A program made the translations under genes and the position numbers. From Massilia sp. H-1 (lineage in GTDB: Bacteria; Pseudomonadota; Gammaproteobacteria; Burkholderiales; Burkholderiaceae_D): 64,000 bases of DNA. Position 1 is the stretch's first letter; each line of letters starts with the position of its first letter. The notes under the pieces are model-generated. The model saw only the letters and a list, made by a program, of their open reading frames with translations, was not told where the DNA came from and did not search any database. Shown here piece after piece: positions 31,143 through 42,179 of this stretch. Location of the stretch: contig CP087969.1 in NCBI GenBank assembly GCA_024703915.1, forward strand, positions 2,604,001 to 2,668,000. The letters are read 5' to 3'.

Positions 31143-33320
31143 ATGCGCCTTATCCTGACCAGCCTGCTGTTCCTGAGCGCCAGCGCCCTGGCGGACGGCT
31201 TTCCGCCTAAGCCCATCCCCGTGCGGCTGCTAGGCGTGGCCAGCGCTGCCGGTACTGACCGCAGCAGCGGCATGGCCGCCGCCACGCTGAAAGGCGCCCT
31301 GACCAGTCTGGCGATCGACAGCACGGCCAGCGACGGCCAGAGCGACGTGCCGCTCAGCTTCGGCCAGGTCTTCGCACCGGGTGACGTGCCGCAAGGCAGC
31401 ACCCTGGCTAAAGCAAGCTCGACGACGGCAGTCCGGTCCCGCTGCAGGTCGACGTCAAGGCCAGGCATGCGGACGGCTCGCTGCGCCACGCGATCGTTTC
31501 CCTGCAGATCAAGTCGCTGGCGGCCGGACAGCAGCGCACGCTGTCCCTGTTCAAGGCCGCGCCCAGAGCGACGCCCGCGCCGCTCGCGCCATCCGTATTG
31601 CTGGACCAGGGATTTGGCGCCACGGTACAGATCACGCTTGACGGCCAGGTCTGGCAAGCCTCGGCCGACGCACTGCTGCGCAAGGGCGAGGCGACGCGCT
31701 GGCTGAGCGGTCCGCTGGCCACCGAGTGGCTGCTGAGCGCGCCCCTGACCGATGCCGACGGCCGGGCGCACCCGCACCTGGCCGCCCATTTCGCGGTCCG
31801 CGCCGCCGGCATGAACGGGCCCGGGTCGACGTGACGATCGAAAACGACTGGGCCTACGCAGCCGGTCCGCGCAACCTGAGCTACGACGCCCGCATCGACC
31901 TCGGCGGCAAGACGGTGTGGCAAACGGGCGCCCTCACCCACTTCCATCACGCGCTGGCGCAAGGTGTTCTGGTGGGGCCAGGCGCCGCAGCTGCACCTGC
32001 GGCACGACCGTGCTTACCTGATCGCGTCGCGCGCTGCCCAATTACGACCAGGACGTGGCCGTCAGCGAAGCGGCGCTGGGCGCCCTGCAGCGCGCCTGGA
32101 GCGGGCCGAAGACCGAACCGATGGGCGTCGGCCTGGCCAATCCGTATATGCCGACCACCGGCGGGCGGCCCGATATCGGCCTGCTGCCGGGCTGGAGCGC
32201 AAGCTATCTGCTGAGCATGGACGCGCGCCAAGCAAGCCATGCTCGGCACGGCCGATCTGGCTAGAAGCAGCTGGTCGGCGCACTACCGCGACCAGGCCAC
32301 CAGGCCTACCGGTCAGCCTGGCCGACCATCCTTATATGACCATCCTCGGCAACAAGGGCGATACGCGCAACCCGGCCAGCGCGGCCGGACCGAGGCATTC
32401 CCGGCCTGCGCCGCCGCCGACGCCTGCCGGTCGCCCTACCAGCACGATGCCGCCCACCAGCCTAGCTTCGCCTACCTGCCCTACCTGGTGACGGGCGACT
32501 ATTATTATCTGGAAGAATTGCAGTTCTGGACCATGTGGAACAGCTTCATGTCCAATCCCGGCTACCGCAACGCTTTAGCCAGGGCCTGCTCAAATCCGAT
32601 CAGGTGCGGGGCCAGGCCTGGAGTTTGCGCACGCTGGCCGAAGCGGCCTACATCACGCCCGACGGCGATCCGCTCAAGGCCACCTTCCGGCACCAGCTCG
32701 ACGCCAACCTCGACTGGTACAACGCCAACTACACCGACCAGCCCGATGCCAACCGGCTGGGCGCCCTGAGCCATGGCGGCGCCCTCGTCTACGACAAGAA
32801 CACCGCGCTCGCGCCCTGGATGGACGATTTCTTCACCGCCGCGGTCGGTCATGCGGCCGAGCTGGGCTTCGCACAAGCCAAACCCTTGCTGGCATGGAAG
32901 GTCGTGTTTCCCATCGCCCGCATGCGCGCTCCGGGAGCGTGCTGGATCACCGGCGCCCAGTATTCCCTGGAAGCTGCGCGACAGCGCCACCGCCCCCCTG
33001 TAGACCAGCATGGCGCAGGTGTGGCAGGCCAGCAACACGCCTGCCCTGCGCGCGACGGCCTGCGCCAGCGCCGACATGGCCGCCCTGCTCAAGCTGAAAA
33101 CGGGCGAGATGAGCGGCTATTCCAGCAGCAATACCGGCTTCCCCGCCAACATGCAGGCGGCGCTCGCTTACGCTGCCGACGCCGCATGGGCAAGGAGGGG
33201 GCTGAGGCTTGGAAACTATTTTCTTCCCGCACTGTCAAACCCGATTTTGCCGAAAGTCCGCAATTTGCCATCATCCCCCGCCCCTCAATTCTCGGCCGCG
33301 CGCCGCACAATCTCCCCTGA
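31143..33320 (+). CDS. Large secreted protein, PcRGLX/YetA-like (RIFT barrel) paralogue 1
   Basis: About 715 residues when frames are joined. MRLILTSLLFLSASALA is a signal peptide. The N-terminal domain has DVPLSFGQVFAPGDVPQGST and QVDVKARHADGSLRHAIVSL, which resembles the N-terminal RIFT barrel of PcRGLX/YetA-like exo-rhamnogalacturonan lyases (inference from motif, not a search). The middle and C-terminal parts share long stretches with the next gene: YMPTTGGRPDIGLLPGWSAS, GDYYYLEELQFWTMWNSFMS, GQAWSLRTLAEAAYITPDGD, PWMDDFFTAAVGHAAELGFA. The helical repeats with Trp/Tyr fit an alpha/alpha barrel. It may cleave or modify an extracellular glycan. Breaks at 31408, 31820, 31962, 32035, 32230, 32262, 32310, 32573, 32970 and 33195. 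The stop is uncertain. Confidence 0.7.
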
Positions 33321-33638
33321 AAAAACTTGCCGAGGCTGAAATCTTTTCGGTATCTTTTATATTCTTTTCAGCACTATAATGCCTGTCGTTAATTGCGTTT
33401 CAGGCAAAGTATCGAAGTGATAATGGGTGTAGTGTTGTTGGCAACATGGAAGAATTTACCGTCGAAATCATGTAGTTTTATCGCTAATTCAAGTGTATTC
33501 CCGCTAAGTTAGTGTTGTTTTCCCCATGAAATTTCCCGCACGTTTAAAATTTCCTGCCGAAGCATTTAATTGAACGGAGTAATCTTGGCGTACTGCATCT
33601 TTTCGCCACGAACTCTGTTGCTGATTATTGGAAACTAA
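33321..33638. other. Intergenic region between the two paralogues
   Basis: About 320 bases, A/T rich, no gene. It holds an imperfect GCCTG...CAGGC repeat near 33378-33403 and the leader of the lipoprotein, ending GGAAACTAA before its ATG. No further element can be supported. Confidence 0.5.
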
Positions 33639-35968
33639 ATGCGTAATCTGACACATCAAACAACCAGCCTGCTGACCGCACTGATCAGCGGCTTCGTGCT
33701 GTCGGCCTGTGGAGGCGGCGCCAGCGAGCCTGCCAAGCCGCCTGCCGTGCTGACCACGCCACCGGTCGACGTCACGCCGCCACCGAGCTCGGGCACGCCG
33801 ACTCCTACGCCGACTCCTACGCCGACTCCTACGCCGACTCCTACGCCGACGCCTACGCCAACTCCGACGCCGACGCCGACGCCGACGCCAACGCCTACTC
33901 CGACGCCAACCCCGACGCCGACGCCGCCATCGCCGTCCGCGCCGCCGACCAATGCCGACATCGTCGGTGACAATGTCGTCACCAACATCCGCTTCGAGTC
34001 GACCACGGGCACCACCCAGGCCAAGGTGCCGGTCACCTTCGGCCAGGTATTCGCCGTCGGCGACCTCACGTCCGCGCACACCGTCACCGGCAAGCTGACC
34101 GATGGCACCGTGGTTCCGCTGCAAGTCAATATCAAGGCCCGCCACGCGGACGGATCGGCACGCCACGCGATCATTTCGGCCCGCCTGTCCAATCTGGCTG
34201 CTTAAGCACGCCACAGACGCTGCAACTGGTACGCGCCAGCGCCAGCGCCGACGCGCCTGCGACCGCCCCGACCGCCCTGCTCGACGACGCCGGCTTCACC
34301 GCCGGTGTCAGCCTGACCATCGGCGGCCAGCCTTACACCGCCTCGGCCGACGCCCTGATGCGCTCGGGCAGCTACAAGACCTGGCTGTCGGGCGCGGTTG
34401 CCAACGAATGGCAGGTCGCCGCCCCGCTCAAGGATGCCAATGGCAATCCGCACCCGCACCTGGCGGCACGCTTTGCGATCCGCTCCTTCACCGGCACCGG
34501 CCAGGCCCGGGTCGACGTCACGGTCGAGAACAACTGGGCCTATGAAGCGGCGCCACAGAACTTCAACTACGATGCCCAGGTGGCCGTGGGCGGCAAGGCG
34601 GTCTATACCAAGGCCTAAGGCATGACCCATCTGCACCATGCGCGCTGGCGCAAGGTGTTCTGGTGGGGCGCCGAACCGGCTGTCAGCGCCAAGCACAATG
34701 TGGGTTACCTGATTGCTTCGCGCGCTGCCGAATTTCGACACCAGCGTGGTCGTCCCGTCATCCAAGCTCGACGCCTGGAAAACCGCGTTCAGCGGCACCA
34801 AGGCCGAACCGATGGGAACCGGTCTGGCGGTCACTTATATGCCGACCACGGGCGGACGCGACGATATCGGCCTGTTGCCGGGCTGGGCCGCCGCCTACCT
34901 GCTGACCCAGGACAAGCGCGCCAAGGATGTCACGCTGGGCACGGCCGATCTGTCGGGCAGCTGGTCGTCGCACTACCGCGACCGCGACACCGACCGTCCG
35001 GTGAGCGTGGCCGACTATCCGTACATGACCGTGTTCGGCAACAGTACCGACACCTACAATCCGACCAGCAAACGCCAGGAATCGTTCCCGGCTTGCGCCA
35101 CCACGACTGCCTGCACCACGCCCAATTCGCATGACGTGTCGCACCAGCCTGCGTTCGCCTACCTGCCTTACGTGGTCACCGGCGACTATTACTACCTGGA
35201 AGAGCTGCAATTCTGGACCATGTGGAATTCCTTCCAGAGCAATCCCGCCTACCGCGAATACGGCAAGGGTCTGGTCAAGTCGGAGCAGGTGCGCGGCCAG
35301 GCATGGAGCCTGCGCACGCTGGGCGAGGCGGCCTACATCACGCCGGACAGCGATCCGTTCAAGGCCCAGTTCGTTGCCTTCGTCAATAACAACCTGGCCT
35401 GGTACGACGCCAACTATACCAACAACGCCGACGCCAACCAGCTTGGCGTGCTGACCCACGGCTATGCCATGGCCTACAACAGCAGCATGGGCGTGGCGCC
35501 GTGGATGGATGACTTCTTCACCTCGGCCGTCGGCCACCTGAACGAACTCGGATTCAGCAATGCGCTGCCGCTGTTGAAATGGAAGGCCAAGTTCCCTGCC
35601 TTGCGCATGACGACGCCGGATGCCTGCTGGATCTCGGGCGCCATCTATTCGCTCAACATCCGCGCCAGCAGCACCGGCCCCTTCTTTGCCACCCTGGGCG
35701 AGGCCTACCGTGCCAGCGCACCGGCCACGCTGCTGCCGCTCGGCTGCAACAGCAATGCCATGGCGACCGCGCTGGGCTTGAAAGTCGGTGAAATGACCGG
35801 CTACTCGGGCAACACCACCGGTTATCCGTCGAATATGCAGCCTAAGCCCTGGCGTATGCGGCCGATGTGGGCGGCAGCAGCCATGACGCGGCCTGGACCA
35901 TCTTCATGGCACGCAGCGTCAAGCCGAACTACGGCCTGGGACCGCAATTCGCGATCGTGCCGCGCTAA
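33639..35968 (+). CDS. Large lipoprotein, PcRGLX/YetA-like (RIFT barrel) paralogue 2
   Basis: About 770 residues. The N-terminus MRNLTHQTTSLLTALISGFV is followed by LSACGGG, a lipobox with Cys at about residue 24, then a Pro-Thr repeat linker of about 45 residues that would hold the body away from the outer membrane. The body is a paralogue of the upstream gene: KVPVTFGQVFAVGDLTSAHT, PLQVNIKARHADGSARHAII, TYMPTTGGRDDIGLLPGWAA, VVTGDYYYLEELQFWTMWNS, APWMDDFFTSAVGHLNELGF, ending GPQFAIVPR. Lipid anchoring versus secretion of the partner suggests a surface-bound and a released form. Breaks at 34198 (restores LAAGTPQTLQL), 34614 (in-frame stop; restores TKAGMTHLHHA), 34727 and 35839 (restores MQPALAYAADVG). 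Ends before a bidirectional hairpin. Confidence 0.75.
33796..33926 (+). repeat. Tandem ACGCCGACTCCT-type repeat coding a Pro-Thr linker
   Basis: About eleven 12-base units, ACGCC[G/A]AC[T/G]CC[T/G], coding alternating Pro and Thr. The first units are nearly identical (ACGCCGACTCCT), later ones differ at third codon positions. Such arrays lengthen and shorten by slippage, and the linker length is likely to vary among strains. Confidence 0.85.
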
Positions 35969-35992
35969 GCGGCAAGCCGGTTCGCCGACCCG

Positions 35993-36018
35993 AAGGGCGC
36001 AGCGCAAGCTGCGCCCTT
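35993..36018. terminator. Bidirectional hairpin between convergent genes
   Basis: AAGGGCGCAGC and GCTGCGCCCTT form a perfect 11-base stem closed by GCAA. It lies 25 bases after the lipoprotein stop and just beyond the end of the opposing ligase gene. The T run is short on both strands, so termination is likely but not certain. Confidence 0.6.
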
Positions 36019-36050
36019 GTCTCGTTGGCAACCGCCAGCCGGACTCAGAC

Positions 36051-37400
36051 TCAGACCGCCGCCGCTTGCATCTGCAGGCGCCGCCGCGCCACCAAGCTTG
36101 GCCAGGGCGGCTAGGCAGGATGCGCGAATGCAGTACCTGCACCAGGCCGAAGATCGCGTACAGCACTTCGAAGTAGGCGAAACTGAGCGCAGCGCCGCCC
36201 AGGCAGTAGGCGAACATGGACAGCTGCAGCATGGTCGCCAGATGGGCGATCCAGGCCGTCGACGCCTGCTGGCGCGCCAGCACGGCCACCTTGCGCACCA
36301 GGATGAAGGCGCGCGCCAGCATGGCCAGGAAAATGGCGAGCCCGGCAAATCCATGGTCGCCCAGCACCTGGAAATACACGCTGTGCGCGGCATGCGCGCG
36401 GTCCATCTGCGGCAGCGCCTCGCCGGTGTAGAAGAAGGGATAGGCGAAAAAGTCCTGCGACAGCGAGGTCCACACCGGCAGATATTCCAGCGCCTTGAAG
36501 CCGCCGCCGAAGAAGGGGTGGCGCATGGCCATGATGAAGCTCAGTTTCCAGGCCACGACCCGGCCCATGAACGAGGCATCGGCATGGGCGTCGCCGATGG
36601 TGTCCATGCGCGAGGTCCATTCGTCGGACACGAAGTACGACAGGGTCAGCACCAGGATCACCGACAGGATGCCCAGCATGACCTTGCGTTCGCTCTTGAT
36701 GAAGAAATAGCTTAGCCAGGCCGAGCAGCGCAACGAAACCGCCGCGCGACTGGGTCCCCACCACTGCCGCCACCAGCAAGCCCATCGTGCAGAGCAGGCC
36801 CAGGCGGACTACCTTGGAGTCCTTGCCGTATTCGCCCAGCAGATAGGCGCATACCGGCAGCGTCATCACGAAGGCCAGCGCCAGCTCGTTGCGGTCGCCC
36901 AGCACGTGGCCGCAAGCGAAGCCCTCGATCTTGTGGCCGCCGCCGCTGGCGACGAACTTGAGCGCTTCCAGGCAGCCGTAAAAGCCGATCGACAGCACCA
37001 GGCACCAGAGCAGGAAATCGACATGCAGCTTCTTGTCGATCACCAGCACCACAAAGACGAACAGCAGGACCACTTTGGCAAAGCGCGACCAGATTTCCCA
37101 GGTCACTTCAGGTAGGCCTTCGCCCATCGCGCTCGAGGCGGTGGTCCATAGGAAGAACAGCAGCACCAGCGCGCCGATGGCGCCGAAATTGACCTTGGGC
37201 TTGTCCTTGAGCAACAGGTAGCCGATGACGGCCAGGCCGGTGAAAATCAGGTTGTAGCGTGGCTGGGAGGCGATCCCGTACAGCCAGGCATTGGGAAAGA
37301 ACATGGCGGTCCAGATCCACATGCCGACGGCGATGAAGGGACGCTTGGACATGGCATACAGCATCAGCGGCAACACCGCCAGGAAGAACAAATCGCGCAT
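36051..37400 (-). CDS. Putative O-glycosylation ligase, exosortase A system-associated (Wzy/WaaL-like)
   Basis: About 450 residues, polytopic. MRDLFFLAVLPLMLYAMSKR then PFIAVGMWIWTAMFFPNAWL is the typical opening of the TIGR03097 proteins; about ten further helices follow. A large periplasmic loop contains GDAHADASFMGRVVAWKLSF and MRHPFFGGGFKALEYLPVW, where conserved Arg and His of the O-antigen ligase fold (PF04932) lie, and ends MDRAHAAHSVYFQVLGDHGF. It would polymerise or transfer lipid-linked oligosaccharides. Breaks at 36714 (restores LAGYFFIKSER) and 36108 (CTGCCTAGCC). The end is ambiguous: the frame after 36108 gives a stop at 36051 or at 35965; 36051 avoids reading through the hairpin at 35993. 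Confidence 0.82.
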
Positions 37401-37410
37401 GGTGCTTACT

Positions 37411-37512
37411 TCACCTTGTCTTTTTGCGCGGCAAGCCGCCATCCTGCCTCAATGCCCAGAAGCACAGCCAGACGACCGCGAGCAGGTTCACCGCCCAGAG
37501 TATCGTTTCCAT
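37411..37512 (-). CDS. 33-residue membrane peptide upstream of the ligase
   Basis: METILWAVNLLAVVWLCFWA then LRQDGGLPRKKTR: one hydrophobic helix followed by a basic tail, so a single-pass inner-membrane peptide with the C-terminus inside. AAGGATGAGTGA directly before the ATG gives a good ribosome-binding site. It ends ten bases before the ligase ATG at 37400, so it would be co-translated. No family is recognised. Being short it may be missed by standard gene callers. It may help the ligase or XrtA machinery; this is inference from position only. Confidence 0.5.
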   Translation of the reverse strand: METILWAVNLLAVVWLCFWALRQDGGLPRKKTR

Positions 37513-37585
37513 TCACTCATCCTTGCCATTTTGATGTGCAAGCATTGTACGCGAGAACACCCCGGTTTCCGCTTGCGAAAGATGT

Positions 37586-37608
37586 AAAAAGGCCACTTTC
37601 GTGGCCTT
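37586..37608 (-). terminator. Rho-independent terminator after the M13 peptidase
   Basis: On the - strand AAGGCCACGAAAGTGGCCTTTTTAC forms an eight-base stem with a GAAA-type loop and five T, 24 bases after the peptidase stop. Confidence 0.85.
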
Positions 37609-37631
37609 GGATGAAACATGCTGCTGCGCTG

Positions 37632-39694
37632 TTACCAGATGCTGACCCGGTCTTTCGGGGCCAGGTACATCTTGTCGCCTTCCTTGACACCGAAGGCCTC
37701 GTAGAAGCCAGGCTGGTTCTTGAGCGTGCCGTTCGCGCGGAACATGCCCGGCGAGTGAGGATCGGTCTTGACCTGCTGGATCTGCTTGGCTTCACGCATC
37801 TTGATGCGCCATACCTGGGCAAAGCCGAGGAAGAAGCGCTGGTCGCCGGTCAGGCCGTCGATCACCGGCGCGGTCTTGCCGCCCAGCGACAGCTTGTAAG
37901 CCTTGTAGGCGATCGCGACGCCGGAGTTGTCGCCGATGTTTTCACCGAGGGTCAGTTCGCCGTTGACGTTGTAGCCTTCGACCGGCGAATAGCTGCCGTA
38001 CTGGCTGACCAGCACGGCGGTCTTGGCCTTGAACTTGGCGCGGTCGTCCGCGGTCCACCAGTCGCGCAGATTGCCGTTGCCGTCGAACTGGCTGCCCTGG
38101 TCGTCGAAACCGTGGCTGATTTCATGGCCGATCACGGCGCCGATGCCGCCGTAGTTGGCCGCGTCGTCGGCGTTCATGTCAAAGAACGGCGGCTGCAGGA
38201 TCGAGGCCGGGAACACGATTTCATTGAGCTGCGGGTTGTAGTACGCATTGACCGTTTGCGGCGTCATGCCCCATTCGGCGCGGTCGATCGGCTTGCCCAG
38301 CTTGTTCAGGTTGCGGTTGTAGTCGAAGGCGTTGGAACGCATCACGTTGCCGACCAGGTCGTCACGCGCCACGGTCAGCTTCGTATAGTCGAGCCACTTG
38401 TCCGGATAGCCGATTTTCGGCGTGAACTTGGCCAGCTTGTCCTGGGCTTCCTTCTTGGTTGCCGGGCCCATCCAGTCGAGGGTGTCGATCGAGAGGCGGA
38501 ACGCTTCGAGCAAGTTCTTGACCAGCACTTCCATGCGCGCCTTGCGCTGGGCCGGGAAATACTGCTCGACGTACTGCTTGCCGACCGCTTCGCCCATCGC
38601 GCCTTCAACCAGCGCGACGCCGCGCTTCCAGCTTGGTTCCTGCTCGGTCACACCGGTCAGGGTGGTGCCGAAGAAGCCGAAGTTGGCGTCGGCAAACGGC
38701 TTGGACAGGTAGCTAGAGCGTAGGTGTTGAGCACCTGCCATTCGAGGTAGGATTTCCAGGTGTCCAGATCCGTCTTGGCCAGCACCTTGCTGGAAGCCCG
38801 TCAGGTAGCTCGGCTGATTGACGATCACGTAGTTGACCTTGTTGGCGATGCTTAGGCGGCTGCCACGGCGGCCTTCAGGTCGAAGCCCGGGGTCAGCGTG
38901 TTCAGCTTGGCCAGCGCCATCTTGTTGTAGCTCTTGACCGGGTCGCGCTGTTCGACCTTGGTCCACTGGACCTTGGCCAGTTCGGTTTCCAGCGCCACGA
39001 TGGCCTTGGCCGCTTCGGCGGCGTCCTTGCGCCCTGCCATGCCGAGGATGTTGGCGACGTGCTTCTCGTACTTGGCCTTGATGTCGGCCATCTTGGCGTC
39101 GTCCGCCTTCAGGTAGTAATCGGGGTCGGGCAGGCCGATGCCGTTCTGGTAGATGTGGGCTGCGTAGCGGGTCGAATCGCGCGTCCTGGCTGACGTAGAT
39201 CACGAACGGCACCGACACGCCGATCGTGGTCAGGTGGGCCATCATGGTAAGCAGCGCCTTCTTGTCGCGCAGGGCGTGGATCTTGGCCAGTTCCGACGTC
39301 AGCGGCTTGTAGCCCAGTTCGTCGCGCTTGGCTTCGTCCATGTAGCTCGCGTACAGGTCGCCGACCTTGCGCGCCTGGGAGCCAGCTTGCTGGGTGCTGT
39401 CTTTTTGCAGGGACTCGATGATGCCGCGGATTTGCGGGGTCACGTCATCGCGCAGCTTGGCGAAGCTGCCCCAGCTCGCTTTTTCGGCCGGGATCTCGGT
39501 GGTCTTGAGCCAGCCGCCATTGGTGTAGAGGAACATGTCATCCTGGGCGCGCACGGCCGGGTCCATGTGCATGGTGCTGATGCCCGAAGCGGGCGACGTG
39601 CTTAAGCCGCTGCGGTGTGCACCGCTGGTTCGGCCACGACGGCAAACGCGGCCATCAGGCTCAGCGTCAGGGTGGAAAGCATAATACGTTTCAC
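37632..39694 (-). CDS. pepO: M13 family zinc metallopeptidase (PepO/neprilysin-like), secreted
   Basis: About 685 residues, normal for the family. The N-terminus VKRIMLSTLTLSLMAAFAVV is a signal peptide; GTG 39694 is preferred because AAGGACTTACT lies just before it, whereas an ATG at 39682 has none. The N-terminal domain has MDPAVRAQDDMFLYTNGGWL. The zinc site is VIGHEISHGFDDQGSQFDG (HExxH) with the third ligand in LTLGENIGDNSGVAIA, and the substrate motif NAYYNPQLNEIVFPASILQP. The last residues are DRVSIW, in place of the usual C-x-x-W, so the family Cys is absent. Breaks at about 38713, 38790, 38851, 39185 and 39600 (restores TAAAGTSPASG). It would cut peptides in the periplasm. Confidence 0.92.
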
Positions 39695-39748
39695 AGTAAG
39701 TCCTTGATAAGGCTGGAAGAAAAACGGCTTGTGGCCGCGCGGATAAAA

Positions 39749-41982
39749 CTACAGTTTCATTTCTAACCTGGCGCTCCAGGTCGTATAGGTACGCGACGTG
39801 GAGCTGGCGCTTTCGAACCCGGTCTCGGTCGCGGCGATGCGGCCGCTCAGGTAATCGTCGTGCCGCATATTGTTGGCGCCGATCCGCAACTGGGTGTTCG
39901 GGCTGAACTTCCACAGGCCGTAAGCGTCAGACTGACGTTTGGGGCCGGTGCTGTTGCGCTCCGTCAGGCTGGTCTGTATTTGCACTGCCGGGGTCCAATT
40001 GTAGCTGCCGCCCAGCGTCAGCGGCATTTTCTTGAAGCGGTAGTCGGCGCCCACGTTGGCGGTCTGTTTGGCCTGGCCGTCAATCCGGTTGTCGGGGCCG
40101 GGTATGCCGTCCACGCTGGACCAGAAGCGGCTGTAGTTGGCGCGCAAGTCCATATTCGGCGCGTCGCTCATCAGGTCGGCCAGCTGCAGCTTCGCTTCGA
40201 GCTCAATGCCGCTGGTGCGCGCACTGCCCACGTTGGACGGGGTCGACAGGTAGCGCGGCTTGCCGTCCTGGTCCAGGTAGGTGGACAGGCTGCGCCGCAT
40301 CAGGTCGTCGATCTGGCGCACGAAACCGCTGACGCTCACGATGCCGCTCTTGCCGATGTAATGCTCGTAAGCGAGGTCGATGCCCTGGGCCAGTTCCGGC
40401 TTCCAGGTCCGGATTGCCGCGCCGGTCAGGCGCGGTCGGGCTGTTCGGCTCGCTGGAAGCTGGGCGCGGCGATCAGGTCATTCACTTGCGGCGCGCGGTA
40501 GCTCTGGGTCAGGCTGGCGCGCAGCTGGTCTTTCGCGTGGCCGGGAATGCGCCACACGGTGTGCAGCACCGGGCTCCAGACCGAACTGGTGTTGCTGATG
40601 TCGCGTTCGCCGCTGAAGGCGGCCGTGCGTATGCCTTCCCAGCGCAGGCCGAGGTACACGCCCCATTGGGGGGTGATGTCCCATTCGTCCTGCACGTAGG
40701 CCGCCAGGCGGCGCGTGTCGGCCGACAGCGTATCGCCGGAGGCGCCGGGGCGCGGCGCGCCATTGCGCAGCGAGACCGCGTCCTGGCTGCGGTGCATGCC
40801 TTCGGCATCCCAGCCGATGGCCAGCTGGTGGCCCTGGCCGACCGAGCGCGTGTACTTGCCGCCGGTCGACAGGCCGTAGTTGCGCGAGCTGTCCTGGTCG
40901 GCCAGCGTGGTGATCAGGGTGCCGTCGGCCGCGTACTGGCTGCGCAGCGTTTCGTTGCAGGCTGCGCCCGCCACCAAAGCCGAACTTGACGTCGAGCTTG
41001 GCGCCGCCGTCCATCTTGTGCAGCCAGTTGCCGAAGCCGCGCATGAAGGTGGCCGAACTGCTGCTGCCCGACTGCGACGACGCATACAGGCGCGGCGCGC
41101 AGCCGGCCACGCGCTCGTCGAGCGTGCGATGGGTGGCCGACTCGCTGCTGTTGTGCACGATGAAAGGCTGGACATTGATCGTGTCGCCATTGTCGAACTT
41201 GTAGGACAGACGCGGCATGAACTGGGCGCCGCGGCTGTTGCGCGCCCGCGGCTGGCCACGGTCTGGTCCTTGACCAGCACCCCATCCGGCGCCGCTTTCC
41301 TGGTACACGGTCGCGCCCTCGTCCTGCTGGTGGTTGTCCGACAGCGAACCGGTCAGTGTCCAGCTCAGGGCGCCCTGCTTGCCCGGCATGGTCAGCGCCA
41401 CGCCCGGACTGTGGCGCCCGGCCTCGATGCTGTCGGCCAGCTTGAGCTGCACGTCCTTTTGCTGGTAGCCCTCGCGCAGCACGATATTGATGGTGCTTAG
41501 ACGATGGCCTGGGTGCTGTGCTCGGCCACCGGCCCGCGCATGATCTCGATCCGTTCGACCTGGTCCGGCGCGAGCGACTCGAGCGAGAAGCCTACCGGGG
41601 GCGTTCGCCGTTGACCAGCATCTGCGTGTAGCCATTGCCCATGCCGCGCATGCGCACCCCCGCCGCCGCCGCGCCCGGGCGCACCGCCCACGGTCACGCC
41701 CGGCAAGCGCTTGAGGATTTCGCCGATATTGCTGTCGCCGTTGCGGTCGAGTTCCTCGCGTCCGAAGATCAGCTTGGACGCGGTCGCGTTGCGGCGCTGC
41801 TCGGTCTCGTTGGCGCGCGTGGCGTTGACCTTGACTTCGGGCACCACGGACGTGGCGGGCGCAGGCGCAGCGGCCAGCATGGCAGGCGCTTGGGCGGAGA
41901 CGGGAACTTCGGCAGACTGGTAGAAGCGGCACTGGCGGCAGCGCATGGCAGCCAGGCAGGTGAGAAGGAGCAGTTGGTTCAT
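39749..41982 (-). CDS. TonB-dependent outer membrane receptor
   Basis: About 740 residues. Plug domain: PEVKVNATRANETEQRRNAT, then ASKLIFGREELDRNGDSNIG, EILKRLPGVTVGG, and APDQVERIEIMRGPVAEHST, AGTINIVLREGY (restored at 41497), as in the FepA/CirA type. Barrel: many aromatic-ended strands such as PRLSYKFDNGDTINVQPFIV, YLGLRWEGIRTAAFSGERDI, RASLTQSYRAPQVNDLIAAP, and the terminal strand RTYTTWSARLEMKL ending in a hydrophobic residue. The N-terminus MNQLLLLTCLAAMRCRQC is short and Cys-rich for a signal peptide, so the true start is uncertain. Substrate unknown. Breaks at 40430, 40976, 41260, 41497, 41597 and 41670. A few bases separate it from the peptidase, so the two may share a transcript. 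Confidence 0.88.
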
Positions 41983-42179
41983 ATTTCTGTGGTGCAACCC
42001 GCGGACGCAGGTGGTGTGTCGCATTCTATCCGGCGCCAACGGCGGCAGGGGCGCGGCCGAGCCTGCTTTTTTACTTTTCGATACATAAACAGGGCTTTTT
42101 CGCACAGCGCGTTATGATCTACCGGGTGCGAACTGCGTTTCATTGCATCGTGGAATTTTTCATATACATATAAAAATTC

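Noticed and set aside
31206..31214. CCTAAGCCC in the signal-peptide region of paralogue 1 as another altered site
   Set aside because: The frame is continuous on both sides and the residues (FPPKPIPVRLLG) are sensible, so it is probably genuine.
33656..34192. A - strand frame coding Gly-Val repeats
   Set aside because: It is the antisense of the Pro-Thr linker of the lipoprotein and has no independent support.
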